Source: Cytophagales bacterium (GTDB lineage: Bacteria; Bacteroidota; Bacteroidia; Cytophagales; Thermoflexibacteraceae). Taken from it: a stretch of 32,042 bases of DNA. Both the position numbers and the translations under genes were made by a program. The stretch covers positions 1 through 32,042 of the forward strand of contig JAAFJS010000039.1 in assembly GCA_013298985.1 (NCBI GenBank). Direction: 5' to 3'. Shown here piece by piece: positions 24,031 to 32,042 of this stretch. Below the pieces are notes generated by a model, which had not been told where the DNA came from, ran no database searches, and saw nothing but the letters and a program-made list of their open reading frames with translations. The number at the start of each line of letters is the position of its first letter. The first letter of the stretch is position 1.

Positions 24031-24590
24031 AGATTTTGATGGGGGGCAAATAGTTCATCTCGTACCTCCATGAGCGCAAAACCGAGCAAATTTTGTCCTT
24101 TCCAGTAGTTTGGGTTCTCTATTTGGGCATCACGCTTTGCCATGCCAATCCCCCAAATGCTATCCACAGGGCTTGCCTCTACCAATACTCGGTGGTGCGT
24201 ATTGCCTAAAAACTCCTTCAAATCAAGGTGTTGGGAAAATTTGTATAGATTGCCTTGCTTCACGCGTGCATACTTTTGTGCGTCCCAGCGCGCAGGGTCA
24301 AAGTTGCGGACTTCGCGCCCTAACTTTTTGGCCTCGGCGGGTGTTTTGCACACTAAAATTTTTGCTAATATTTCCTCATCTCCAAAAATCCTTGCTTTTT
24401 CTGCCATCATCCAATGCTCTGCGGTGCTGTAAGTTACGTCATCTGCTGAGAAAGGTGCTTCCCACCACTGGCTAAAACAAGTTTCGCTAATGCTTCCATC
24501 TTTGCTGGGCTGATGCCCCCAAAAGAAAAGATATTTCAGATTTTCGCCATCATTGTATTTTTTGATAAGCCAATCCAAATCATATTTCAT
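24027..24590 (-). CDS. NADAR family protein (YbiA/DUF1768-like)
   Basis: A 187-residue protein of the NADAR superfamily, whose members act on N-glycosidic bonds in NAD/ADP-ribose derivatives; some remove ADP-ribose from guanine bases, and YbiA is linked to riboflavin intermediates. Family motifs are visible: YLFFWGHQPS, FSQWWEAPFSADDVTYSTAE, HWMMAEKARIFGDEEIL, GREVRNFDPARWD and DSIWGIGMAKRD, and finally NPNYWKGQNLLGFALMEVR. The ATG at 24588-24590 gives the usual MKYDLDWLI start; an upstream ATG at 24623 adds 11 non-conserved residues. It shares 4 bases with the phosphatase gene downstream. A -7-like TATTTTTG lies at 24631-24638 upstream. No DarT-like toxin gene is adjacent. Confidence 0.92.
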   Translation of the reverse strand: MKYDLDWLIKKYNDGENLKYLFFWGHQPSKDGSISETCFSQWWEAPFSADDVTYSTAEHWMMAEKARIFGDEEILAKILVCKTPAEAKKLGREVRNFDPARWDAQKYARVKQGNLYKFSQHLDLKEFLGNTHHRVLVEASPVDSIWGIGMAKRDAQIENPNYWKGQNLLGFALMEVRDELFAPHQNL

Positions 24591-24630
24591 GTTTTTTGTT
24601 TTTAAACTTCTAAAATAGCGCATAAAATTA

Positions 24631-24638
24631 CAAAAATA
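24631..24638 (-). promoter_or_regulatory. -7 element TATTTTTG for the NADAR-phosphatase pair
   Basis: It matches TAnnTTTG and lies 41 bases before the ATG at 24588-24590. The nearest TTTG further upstream is about 26 bases away, longer than ideal. Confidence 0.4.
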
Positions 24639-24741
24639 ATTTCAAAAAAAATGATGAATAACCCCAAATTCATCAATGAAAAATCTCTGTCGAAAACTTT
24701 TTCACGTGTTTTTCGTATAAGATTTTTTTATATGCTACTAA

Positions 24742-26241
<1,500 letters not shown>

Positions 26242-26245
26242 ATAG

Positions 26246-28264
26246 ATGAAAGACAGTTATATAAAACGAATGTATGCGTTTGCGGGAATGATAAGTTGGG
26301 TGGCATTGGCACTGCTCATCTTGTCCGACCATTTATTCGATTTGTATAACTATAAGTTAGATATTCCCCTCTATGTCAGGGCGTTACTGCTCAATACCTT
26401 CATTGTCAGCATTTATCTTTTTATAGAACGAAAAGAAGACATCAAGGAAGGTAGCGGCTTTTACAATATTCTTTGGAGTGTGTTTTTTATTGGCTTGGTG
26501 TGTACTGTTTTTTCTGGATTGCTCACCCAAGTCATGCGCGGGCTAAACGAAACGCATACCAAAGCGACTTTGCTTTGGTTGCATTTGCTCTACATCATCG
26601 AGTTAGGAATGTTAATCGTTTTCTTAATCATTGCTTTTGTGCGGTGGAAAAGATTGATTTTATACCAAAACTCACGCTTCATTAGTGCCTTATGGCGCAT
26701 TTTTGAGCTTGCCTTATTTTTTAGTTTAATTTTACATTTCTTTGATAGTCAGCTCGTTCCAGCGTATTACAACCAAGTGTTAGAAATTATTTTCTTTGCC
26801 TTTAGCCTTTTTCTTTCTGTAAACCTGAGCTGGATTGCCTTTCTTTCTCTCAGGCAAAAAGGCATTAGCCTGCTCTTGCTCAGTGGAACGGTGCTTTTTT
26901 TAGTTTATTTTTACAACCTGCTCAAAGAATATCCCGAACTTCGCACGATTTCTGTGAACCTGGAAAACAGCACTTTTTTTGCTTCTATCACTATTTTTGT
27001 GGGAACTTACAGCGTTTTTGCTATCTTGGTGATGCTTTTTAATATGCCCACTTCTTCCGTTTTTGAGAAAAAATTTGCTGAAATTTCTGATTTTCGCAAA
27101 CTGATTGAAGGGAAAACGGCACGCCAAGTCTATGATACCATGCTGGAAATCGCGATTAAAAACCTCAAATCTGATGCAGCTTGGCTGGAATTGAATGATG
27201 CCCAAACCTTGATTTGTGCGGAAATAGAAGAAGATTTGGCTCAGAAAATCAGGCAAAGTATGGAAAAAAGTGGCTACAATCACGCCAACTATAAGAAGTT
27301 CAATCCAGACGCGCTTGCCCTGCCTGCTGATTTTGAGTATCGGTCTATCCTTGCCGTTCCGTTGATTTCGAATACCAAGCACTTGGCAACGCTGGTCTTG
27401 CTCAAACATGAAAATAACGCTTTTGACAATGTAGTTACTAACCTCATCAGCACCTACGCCGCCCAAGCGAGCATTGCCTTAGATAATTTTAGACTAATTT
27501 CCGAAGCGGTGGAGGGTGAACGCTTCAAAACGGAATTATTGACAGCAAAAAAAGTACAACAACGCCTGCTCACCAAACTTGCTTTCCAAAACGAACGCAT
27601 GGAAATCTTGGCAACTTCGCTTTCTCCCGAAGAAGTGGGTGGTGATTTCTATGATTTTTTCCAGCTTTCTGACCACAAATTTGCAGTAGTGATTGGAGAT
27701 GTATCGGGCAAGGGAACTTTTGCCGCCTTCAATATGGCGCAGATGAAAGGCATTTTTCATGCCTTGGTGCAGTTGGATTTGCCGCCTGACTTATTTTTAA
27801 AATATGCAAATGAAGCCTTGGCGAGGTGTTTGGAAAAAAATTCTTTTATTACGCTTATTTATATCGTGATTGATACCAAACTTCACCAGATTACGTACGT
27901 GCGGGCGGGGCATTGTCCGCCACTTTACTTTGACAATGCCAAACAAGAAGTCAAATATATACACTCCAAAGGCTTGGGCTTGGGCATTATGCGGAACAAA
28001 AACTACAAAAATTATATCAATACCGAAACGCTAAATTTTGACAAAGGCGATATGCTTTTTCTCTATACCGACGGAATTACAGAGGCAAAAGTGCCTGAAA
28101 GTGGCGAAGAATTTGGGTATGAAAAACTGCAACAGTTTCTGATAAGTAACCAAAACTGCCATTTGGAGGGCATCGCCAGCAATTTAGTCCAAGTCATTCG
28201 CCAATTTACCAACCACGACCTTTTGCAGGACGACTGTACGGTGTTGCTTATCAAGTTTTTGTAG
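26246..28264 (+). CDS. Membrane-bound GAF-SpoIIE (PP2C-type) serine phosphatase
   Basis: A 672-residue signalling phosphatase. Residues about 10-275 contain around eight hydrophobic segments forming a membrane sensor (for example ISWVALALLILSDHLFDLYN and LLSGTVLFLVYFYNLL). Residues about 290-405 resemble a GAF domain (RQVYDTMLEIAIKNLKSDAA, YRSILAVPLISNTKHLATLV). A coiled linker (EGERFKTELLTAKKVQQRLL) leads into the SpoIIE/RsbU phosphatase domain at about 440-672. There EEVGGDFYDFF (~465), VVIGDVSGKGTFAAF (~482), GHCPPLYF and FLYTDGITEA (~607) supply the metal-binding aspartates. Such enzymes dephosphorylate anti-anti-sigma factors of the SpoIIAA/RsbV type; no partner is adjacent. The gene starts 4 bases after guaB, so expression is probably tied to guanine nucleotide synthesis. 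Confidence 0.92.
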   Translation: MKDSYIKRMYAFAGMISWVALALLILSDHLFDLYNYKLDIPLYVRALLLNTFIVSIYLFIERKEDIKEGSGFYNILWSVFFIGLVCTVFSGLLTQVMRGLNETHTKATLLWLHLLYIIELGMLIVFLIIAFVRWKRLILYQNSRFISALWRIFELALFFSLILHFFDSQLVPAYYNQVLEIIFFAFSLFLSVNLSWIAFLSLRQKGISLLLLSGTVLFLVYFYNLLKEYPELRTISVNLENSTFFASITIFVGTYSVFAILVMLFNMPTSSVFEKKFAEISDFRKLIEGKTARQVYDTMLEIAIKNLKSDAAWLELNDAQTLICAEIEEDLAQKIRQSMEKSGYNHANYKKFNPDALALPADFEYRSILAVPLISNTKHLATLVLLKHENNAFDNVVTNLISTYAAQASIALDNFRLISEAVEGERFKTELLTAKKVQQRLLTKLAFQNERMEILATSLSPEEVGGDFYDFFQLSDHKFAVVIGDVSGKGTFAAFNMAQMKGIFHALVQLDLPPDLFLKYANEALARCLEKNSFITLIYIVIDTKLHQITYVRAGHCPPLYFDNAKQEVKYIHSKGLGLGIMRNKNYKNYINTETLNFDKGDMLFLYTDGITEAKVPESGEEFGYEKLQQFLISNQNCHLEGIASNLVQVIRQFTNHDLLQDDCTVLLIKFL

Positions 28265-28526
28265 TTTAGCGTATTTTGTATTGTTTTAGAATATAAAGTC
28301 AATCCTTGCTACGGCTGATGTGCTAATTTATAATTTTTTACAGTTTTATATTGAAAATTGATAAATAAAATTTATTTTTGAGAGATATACTTAAGGTGAG
28401 TATATTAATGTGTTGTGCGTTATGCCACAAGAAAATTTCTGAGCCAACACTTGAATATAATATAGTTCAAAATTTATTTATAAACTCAAAGTGCGGTGTC
28501 AGCACTATAATCACCAACAAAATGTC
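28265..28526. other. Spacer before the protease gene
   Basis: AT-rich, without a supported gene. A short palindrome AGTGC/GCACT surrounds 28490-28506, where the in-frame GTG at 28491 lies; the palindrome makes that GTG an unlikely start. No clear promoter element was seen. Confidence 0.5.
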
Positions 28527-29420
28527 ATGCGTATAATTTGCATAGTTCTCCGTTTGAGTCTTTTTTTTCTTCTGCCAATTTGGACAATTAAAGCCCAAGT
28601 AACAAATAACTTACCTGCAACTAATAGTATAGCCCCTAATTGGACTAACAGCGTTGTGGCAATTTGGTATGAATGTGATGGTAAAATTTTTTCAGGAACT
28701 GGTGTTATAGTTTCAAATTCAGGGTATATCCTTACTGCTGCACATGTTGGTAGAGACTGCAATAATGTAGTTGGTACGAAAATTAAAGTGGGTCTTGGTA
28801 ATTCTGTATATGCCATTCCGCAAAAAACATTTACCGCCTCATTTGTTAATTCTACCACAGACAACGTAGGTAATCCAAATGTGTATGATTTAAAACTTCT
28901 TAAAATAGATAGTACAGAAGGAGTACAGCTAACACCTGCTTCCTTTTCTACAGTATTGCCTTTTCCAGGAGATGATATCTCAATAGCTGGTTTCCCAGAT
29001 TTACCCTTTAATTACCTTAGTCAAAGACAGTCATCTTTAAGCATTTTCAAAACAAATTTGCTAAGTTGTTTTGATGAAGGTAACAACAATATTGTTACAA
29101 GATTGCACTATGGAGGCAATTCATTACCAGGTTTTTCAGGAGGTCCTATTTTCGATAAAAGTGGACACTTAGTTGGAATTCATTCAAGTAGAACCACAGC
29201 GAACATAAATAATTTGTTAAACACAAATTGTAATGAAACTACTGCTAATCCTTGTTATGGAAATGCAATTAGATTTCCAGTTCTTACTGCTGATAATGCA
29301 ATTGTGTCGCAAGTAGTTAATCTTGATTATATTGCACTTAAAACTGTTCTTGATAACTATTCGTGGGGAACAAGCATTTGGAGAATCCCGCAACAATGGA
29401 TTACATTAATACAGCAATGA
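28527..29420 (+). CDS. Secreted trypsin-like serine protease
   Basis: A 297-residue exported protease of the chymotrypsin/trypsin-like (S1, HtrA-related) fold. Residues 1-23 are a signal peptide (MRIICIVLRLSLFFLLPIWT). The catalytic triad is visible: His73 in GYILTAAHVGRD, Asp121 in NVYDLKLLKID and Ser204 in PGFSGGPIFDKSGHLVG. Two cysteines flank the His region (Cys50, Cys78) and could pair. There is no PDZ domain, so it is not a full DegP. The ATG at 28527 is chosen over an in-frame GTG at 28491 because the signal peptide begins there. The gene lies in a stretch of more AT-rich, accessory-looking genes, and the next gene encodes another secreted protein. Confidence 0.88.
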   Translation: MRIICIVLRLSLFFLLPIWTIKAQVTNNLPATNSIAPNWTNSVVAIWYECDGKIFSGTGVIVSNSGYILTAAHVGRDCNNVVGTKIKVGLGNSVYAIPQKTFTASFVNSTTDNVGNPNVYDLKLLKIDSTEGVQLTPASFSTVLPFPGDDISIAGFPDLPFNYLSQRQSSLSIFKTNLLSCFDEGNNNIVTRLHYGGNSLPGFSGGPIFDKSGHLVGIHSSRTTANINNLLNTNCNETTANPCYGNAIRFPVLTADNAIVSQVVNLDYIALKTVLDNYSWGTSIWRIPQQWITLIQQ

Positions 29421-29461
29421 GTTTTATGTAAAGAAGAATCTTCAATAAGGCTTAAACGCCA

Positions 29462-29497
29462 TAGCATAGACTTAGTGCAAGTGGTACTAAGATGCTA
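29462..29497. repeat. Bulged hairpin downstream of the protease gene
   Basis: TAGCAT-AGA-CTTAGT pairs with ACTAAG-ATGCTA across a short loop, leaving a 3-base bulge on the left side. No T-run follows, so it is probably not a simple terminator. It directly abuts the dispersed-repeat fragment at 29501. Confidence 0.5.
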
Positions 29498-29500
29498 AAT

Positions 29501-29520
29501 TGAATCGCAGCAGCGAACCG
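29501..29520. repeat. Truncated dispersed repeat, copy D
   Basis: TGAATCGCAGCAGCGAACCG is identical to the core of the copy at 8432-8445, but the heptamer tract and the tail are missing. Confidence 0.7.
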
Positions 29521-29536
29521 TTTTTGAATATTTATC

Positions 29537-29622
29537 GGGGCAATGTGCTAAATTTGGGGCGGGGCAACCTTTGCTTTTGTGCTGGTTTGCCCCACCTGCG
29601 CCAAGCCATGTTCGTTGGCAGT
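29537..29622. repeat. Cassette-like repeat, 3' half (upstream of secreted coiled-coil gene)
   Basis: The internal segment GGGGCAATGTGCTAAATTTG (29537-29556) is followed about 30 bases later by the arm 29586-29622, which starts TTTGCCCCACCTGCGCCAAG and ends CGTTGGCAGT. The arm is the reverse complement, with a few mismatches and two 1-base gaps, of the arm at 30771-30808. Confidence 0.7.
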
Positions 29623-29652
29623 AATTTTAACAAAACCATAAATAAATTGAAA

Positions 29653-30765
29653 ATGACAATAAAAACGCTAATTTCAACTCTGACGTTATCAATTCTTGTC
29701 AGCACTTCTGTTCTGGGACAATCAAAACCAGAACTCAAAAAACAAATAGAAACTTTAAAGCAACAAATCATCACCAATAACAGTGAGAAAGAGGCAATTG
29801 AGAAAGAGAAAGAAACTATAAAAAAGCAACTTGAAAGAATTGCAGAAACTGAAGTCGACAAGGTCGTTACAGCGGATAAACTGCCAAGCAATGTTGTCAT
29901 TGGAGATGCAGGATGGCGAGTTGAATTAAACGCATTAAAATATAAAAGTGACCTAATTGGACAATTAGGCACAATATGGGTAATGGATAGCACTAATCTA
30001 TTACAACCACAGGGAGCAATAATTTTAGCCGACTATAAAATTGAACCAAATTTGACAAATGCTGAAAAAGATGTCATTTACAAGAGTTTTGTTTCAAAAG
30101 GAACTAAAGTAGAAGGAGACGGTGGGGCTCCATTTGCTAAACTTTCTGCTTCAATTCGAAGCAATCAATATTCTCGATTCACAATTAGTTTAGAAGGTAC
30201 ATCTGGAATTAAAATCCAATTAGGCGACCTTCAAAAAATCTCTTTATTAGCTGATAATCTTTTCAATATGAAAGGTGTAAAAGGAGTTTATATATGTACT
30301 GGTATGCACGTAGTTAAATATCATTCATTAAAATATTCAAAAAGTGATGGCAATGCTAAAATTACCTCACCAGTTGTTAATATAGGTGGTGAGTTTTATG
30401 CTGAATCAAGTGAAGAAAATACAGAATATTTTGTAGCAAGACAACTCACTCAACTCAACAAACAGGTCAACAGACCTACAACTACCATAAATAATGAGCT
30501 AACTTCTCTGACAAATCAATCTTCCGAAAGTATCATTAAATCATCTTCATTAAAGTACTCGCCAGAACAAATTCTAACATTCCTCTTGAACAGGAGACCT
30601 ACATTTGATGAGTTGGTAGAGTTTCAGTCTGAACCAGAGAAATTTCTTAATGTAATTAAATCAACACGAGAATTGAACAATAAAGAACTAATATTATTTA
30701 ATAATGCAAAATTAAAAATAATAGAATTACCAAAAGAAATTAAAAGCATTGACAAATTAAAATAA
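29653..30765 (+). CDS. Exported coiled-coil protein of unknown function
   Basis: A 370-residue protein with a signal peptide (MTIKTLISTLTLSILVSTSV, cut near VLGQ). Residues about 24-65 form a coiled coil rich in Glu/Lys (LKKQIETLKQQI, KEAIEKEKETIKKQLERI). A globular part at about 80-260 includes LGTIWVMDSTNLLQPQGAII and FTISLEGTSGIKIQLGDLQK, and a low-complexity polar stretch (NRPTTTINNELTSLTNQSSE) follows. The C-terminus has RRPTFDELVEFQSEPEKFLN. I do not recognise a family. The ATG at 29653 is preferred because the signal peptide begins there; the reading frame is open back to 29500, but that part overlaps the repeats. The gene sits between two complementary repeat arms, as a gene cassette would. 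Confidence 0.7.
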   Translation: MTIKTLISTLTLSILVSTSVLGQSKPELKKQIETLKQQIITNNSEKEAIEKEKETIKKQLERIAETEVDKVVTADKLPSNVVIGDAGWRVELNALKYKSDLIGQLGTIWVMDSTNLLQPQGAIILADYKIEPNLTNAEKDVIYKSFVSKGTKVEGDGGAPFAKLSASIRSNQYSRFTISLEGTSGIKIQLGDLQKISLLADNLFNMKGVKGVYICTGMHVVKYHSLKYSKSDGNAKITSPVVNIGGEFYAESSEENTEYFVARQLTQLNKQVNRPTTTINNELTSLTNQSSESIIKSSSLKYSPEQILTFLLNRRPTFDELVEFQSEPEKFLNVIKSTRELNNKELILFNNAKLKIIELPKEIKSIDKLK

Positions 30766-30770
30766 AAACT

Positions 30771-30821
30771 ACTGCCAACAACATGGGCTTGGCACAAGCA
30801 GGGGCAAATGTGCTAAATTTG
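30771..30821. repeat. Cassette-like repeat, 5' half (downstream of secreted coiled-coil gene)
   Basis: The arm 30771-30808 begins ACTGCCAACAACATGGGCTT and ends GCAGGGGCAAA. It is followed by GTGCTAAATTTG, the same internal segment, in the same orientation, as in the upstream half at 29537-29556. The 3' arm is missing here, as the 5' arm is missing upstream. Confidence 0.7.
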
Positions 30822-30849
30822 AATTTTTTTCGCCCTTGTGGGTATTTTT

Positions 30850-30925
30850 TCACCCTGCTGGGCGGGATTTGTAACCGTTGTGGAACAATCTCGCCCTACT
30901 TTGCTTTGGGTTTGTAATCCAAGTT
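30850..30925. repeat. Small GGGATTTGTAA-type palindromes
   Basis: GGGCGGGATTTGTAACCG pairs imperfectly with CAATCTCGCCC nearby, and a second palindrome, TTGGGTTTGTAATCCAA, is at about 30905-30921. No gene is present between 30822 and 31025. Confidence 0.45.
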
Positions 30926-31025
30926 TTTTGCCCCCCACTGTTACTTATATCCCCACAGACAACCTCATGCTATGAAAGATTACTCTTGCGAATTGTATCA
31001 CTATACAGATTAACTTTTGCCGAAG

Positions 31026-31526
31026 ATGAAAAATAAGACAAATATAAAACTTCCGCTAACGGACATTGAAAAAGCAAATTTGAGGAAGCATAAAATCAAA
31101 ATTGCTAACATTCTTGACTTCGCAACTGACGAATTGGAAGTGTTGTTAAACGCTACAACTGAACGAGTAAAAGAAATTTACGCGTTAGCAGAATTTCAAA
31201 CCGTTCCGTCAGTCGGAATAAAATTTGCCGAAGACCTTGTTTTTTTAGGTTATTATTCACTCAACGAACTAAAACAAAAAGACGGTGCTAAACTCACAGA
31301 CGAATACGAACAGAAAAAAGGTTATTGGACTGACCCTTGCGTAGAAGACCAATTTAGATTGGTCGTGAATTTTGCAAACACCAATGACACGAAAAAAACG
31401 TGGTGGGACTTTACCGAAGAACGAAAAAAGTTTCGCACTGAAAACGGTTATCCAAAAAGCCGACCTCAAAAAGCGTGGTTTGAAATAGTAGGCTATGAAC
31501 GAAAAGATAATAAAGGCAGCCGCTAA
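31026..31526 (+). CDS. Cdd1-type helix-hairpin-helix protein
   Basis: A 166-residue protein with the signature of the Cdd1 (pathogenicity locus) family. It has an N-terminal helix-hairpin-helix-like region ([20 protein letters not shown], then [19 protein letters not shown]) and a C-terminal [20 protein letters not shown] segment leading to [10 protein letters not shown]. Such helix-hairpin-helix folds often bind DNA, but no biochemical role is established for this family as far as I know. The ATG at 31026 is preferred over a TTG at 31017. The end overlaps the next small frame by 32 bases. The preceding spacer carries only repeats, so the gene looks like part of an accessory cluster. Confidence 0.82.
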   Translation: MKNKTNIKLPLTDIEKANLRKHKIKIANILDFATDELEVLLNATTERVKEIYALAEFQTVPSVGIKFAEDLVFLGYYSLNELKQKDGAKLTDEYEQKKGYWTDPCVEDQFRLVVNFANTNDTKKTWWDFTEERKKFRTENGYPKSRPQKAWFEIVGYERKDNKGSR

Positions 31527-31728
31527 TATAGAAATGAAAATTAGTAATGACTTGAGCATAGGCAATGGTGGAGTTGCTGACAAATATCAAGATATTGCCC
31601 TTGCAGTGAGAAGTATTAAAGACAATTTTAATGATAAATTAGTAACTTTATTTTTTGATGAATACGGCTTAATGAAAGTGAATAAAGACAAGTTGGAATT
31701 TTATACACTTTTAGATGAGTTCTTTTAA
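31495..31728 (+). CDS. Small hypothetical protein overlapping the Cdd1-type gene
   Basis: A 77-residue frame ([20 protein letters not shown], then [20 protein letters not shown] and [20 protein letters not shown]). It has no signal peptide or membrane segment and looks like a small alpha-helical, acidic soluble protein. I recognise no family. The ATG at 31495 lies inside the 3' end of the Cdd1-type gene; an alternative ATG at 31534 would remove the overlap and give 64 residues. The codon pattern is protein-like, so expression is plausible but not certain. Confidence 0.5.
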   Translation: MNEKIIKAAANIEMKISNDLSIGNGGVADKYQDIALAVRSIKDNFNDKLVTLFFDEYGLMKVNKDKLEFYTLLDEFF

Positions 31729-31841
31729 ATACCCTACGACAAACATCGTATGCATAAATTATATAGACACTCTAAAATTCAAAAAAATATTAGGACTAAG
31801 GACAACAATTTATAAAGTAGGGGACATAAACCAAGCAAAAG

Positions 31842-31876
31842 CCCACCCTTGCAATCATCATATTTGCAAGGGTGGG
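31842..31876. terminator. Strong bidirectional terminator hairpin
   Basis: The perfect 13-bp arms CCCACCCTTGCAA (31842-31854) and TTGCAAGGGTGGG (31864-31876) enclose a 9-base loop, and T-rich or A-rich sequence follows on either side. It lies between the small frame ending at 31728 and the convergent epimerase gene, so it can serve both. Confidence 0.8.
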
Positions 31877-31902
31877 TTAATTTCCCAATCAGCTAAAAAT
31901 TT

Positions 31903-32042
31903 TTATTTAACCAGGCTCACCCAAGATTTATTTTCCAAGTACCAAGCTACGCATTGCTGGATTCCAGTTTCAAAATGGACAGTAGGTTGCCAGTTCAGTA
32001 TGGTTTTGGCTTTGTCAATATTTGCCCAAGTTGCTTTCATAT
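31903..32042 (-). CDS. NAD-dependent sugar-nucleotide epimerase/dehydratase, C-terminal part
   Basis: The gene enters from the right edge, and only the last 46 or so codons are present, ending at the TAA 31903-31905. The translation KATWANIDKAKTILNWQPTV followed by HFETGIQQCVAWYLENKSW matches the C-terminal end of extended short-chain dehydrogenases such as UDP-glucuronate or dTDP-glucose epimerases and dehydratases, where a D..KA...L.W.P......G......WY.... pattern is typical. The specific reaction cannot be judged from this fragment. It would belong to polysaccharide or O-antigen sugar synthesis. Confidence 0.8.
   Translation of the reverse strand, partial: MKATWANIDKAKTILNWQPTVHFETGIQQCVAWYLENKSWVSLVK

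Noticed and set aside
29537-30821. Classical integron attC sites around the secreted coiled-coil gene
   Set aside because: The GTTRRRY/RYYYAAC core pair is not met (the end reads GTTGGCA) and no integrase gene is in the window. Only the cassette-like arrangement is kept as a finding.

Overview
The window reads as a chromosomal segment of a Bacteroidota, most likely a Cytophagales-type organism. This is inferred from the gene style: a TonB-dependent receptor with an N-terminal carboxypeptidase-regulatory-like domain, a Bacteroidota-style YidC with a large periplasmic domain, moderate-to-low G+C, AT-rich leaders without clear Shine-Dalgarno sequences, and several TAnnTTTG promoter -7 elements. 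No rRNA, tRNA or CRISPR array was recognised.

Layout. Bases 1-1000 hold two broken transposase remnants, an IS630-type 3' part on the minus strand and another transposase-like piece on the plus strand. Bases 1034-5860 carry minus-strand genes: a PAS/H-box/receiver protein without an ATPase domain, yidC and dusB, separated by repeat-rich spacers. Bases 6448-8366 are a tight plus-strand cluster of CPBP membrane protease, DUF2007-type protein and cdsA. Bases 8526-12713 encode a 1395-residue SF1 helicase with a nuclease-like C-terminus, a candidate single-gene defence protein. A TonB receptor and a small His-rich membrane protein (12813-15553) look like a metal-uptake pair. An HI0933-type flavoprotein follows.

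Bases 17149-22158 are plus-strand: a GT-C-like membrane protein, glpK, a Uma2-type nuclease-fold protein with a heptad-repeat tail, and a FemAB/GNAT-like protein. On the minus strand lie an M48 lipoprotein protease and an overlapping NADAR/low-molecular-weight phosphatase pair. guaB and a membrane GAF-SpoIIE phosphatase are 4 bp apart on the plus strand. From about 28500 to 31730 the content looks accessory: a secreted trypsin-like protease, a secreted coiled-coil protein bracketed by complementary repeat arms, and a Cdd1-type helix-hairpin-helix protein with an overlapping small ORF. The window ends inside a sugar-nucleotide epimerase/dehydratase gene.

The most notable non-genic content is a set of dispersed repeats. 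These are heptamer RTTATRA tracts next to a GCAGCAGCGAACCG core, GTCCC/GGGAC palindromes with a GCTTTGTAGA tail, a roughly 98-bp MITE-like element, and a G-rich palindrome present both between genes and in frame inside the helicase gene. The last, and the cassette-like arms around 29653-30765, are the strongest leads for something not well described. The housekeeping genes themselves look ordinary.
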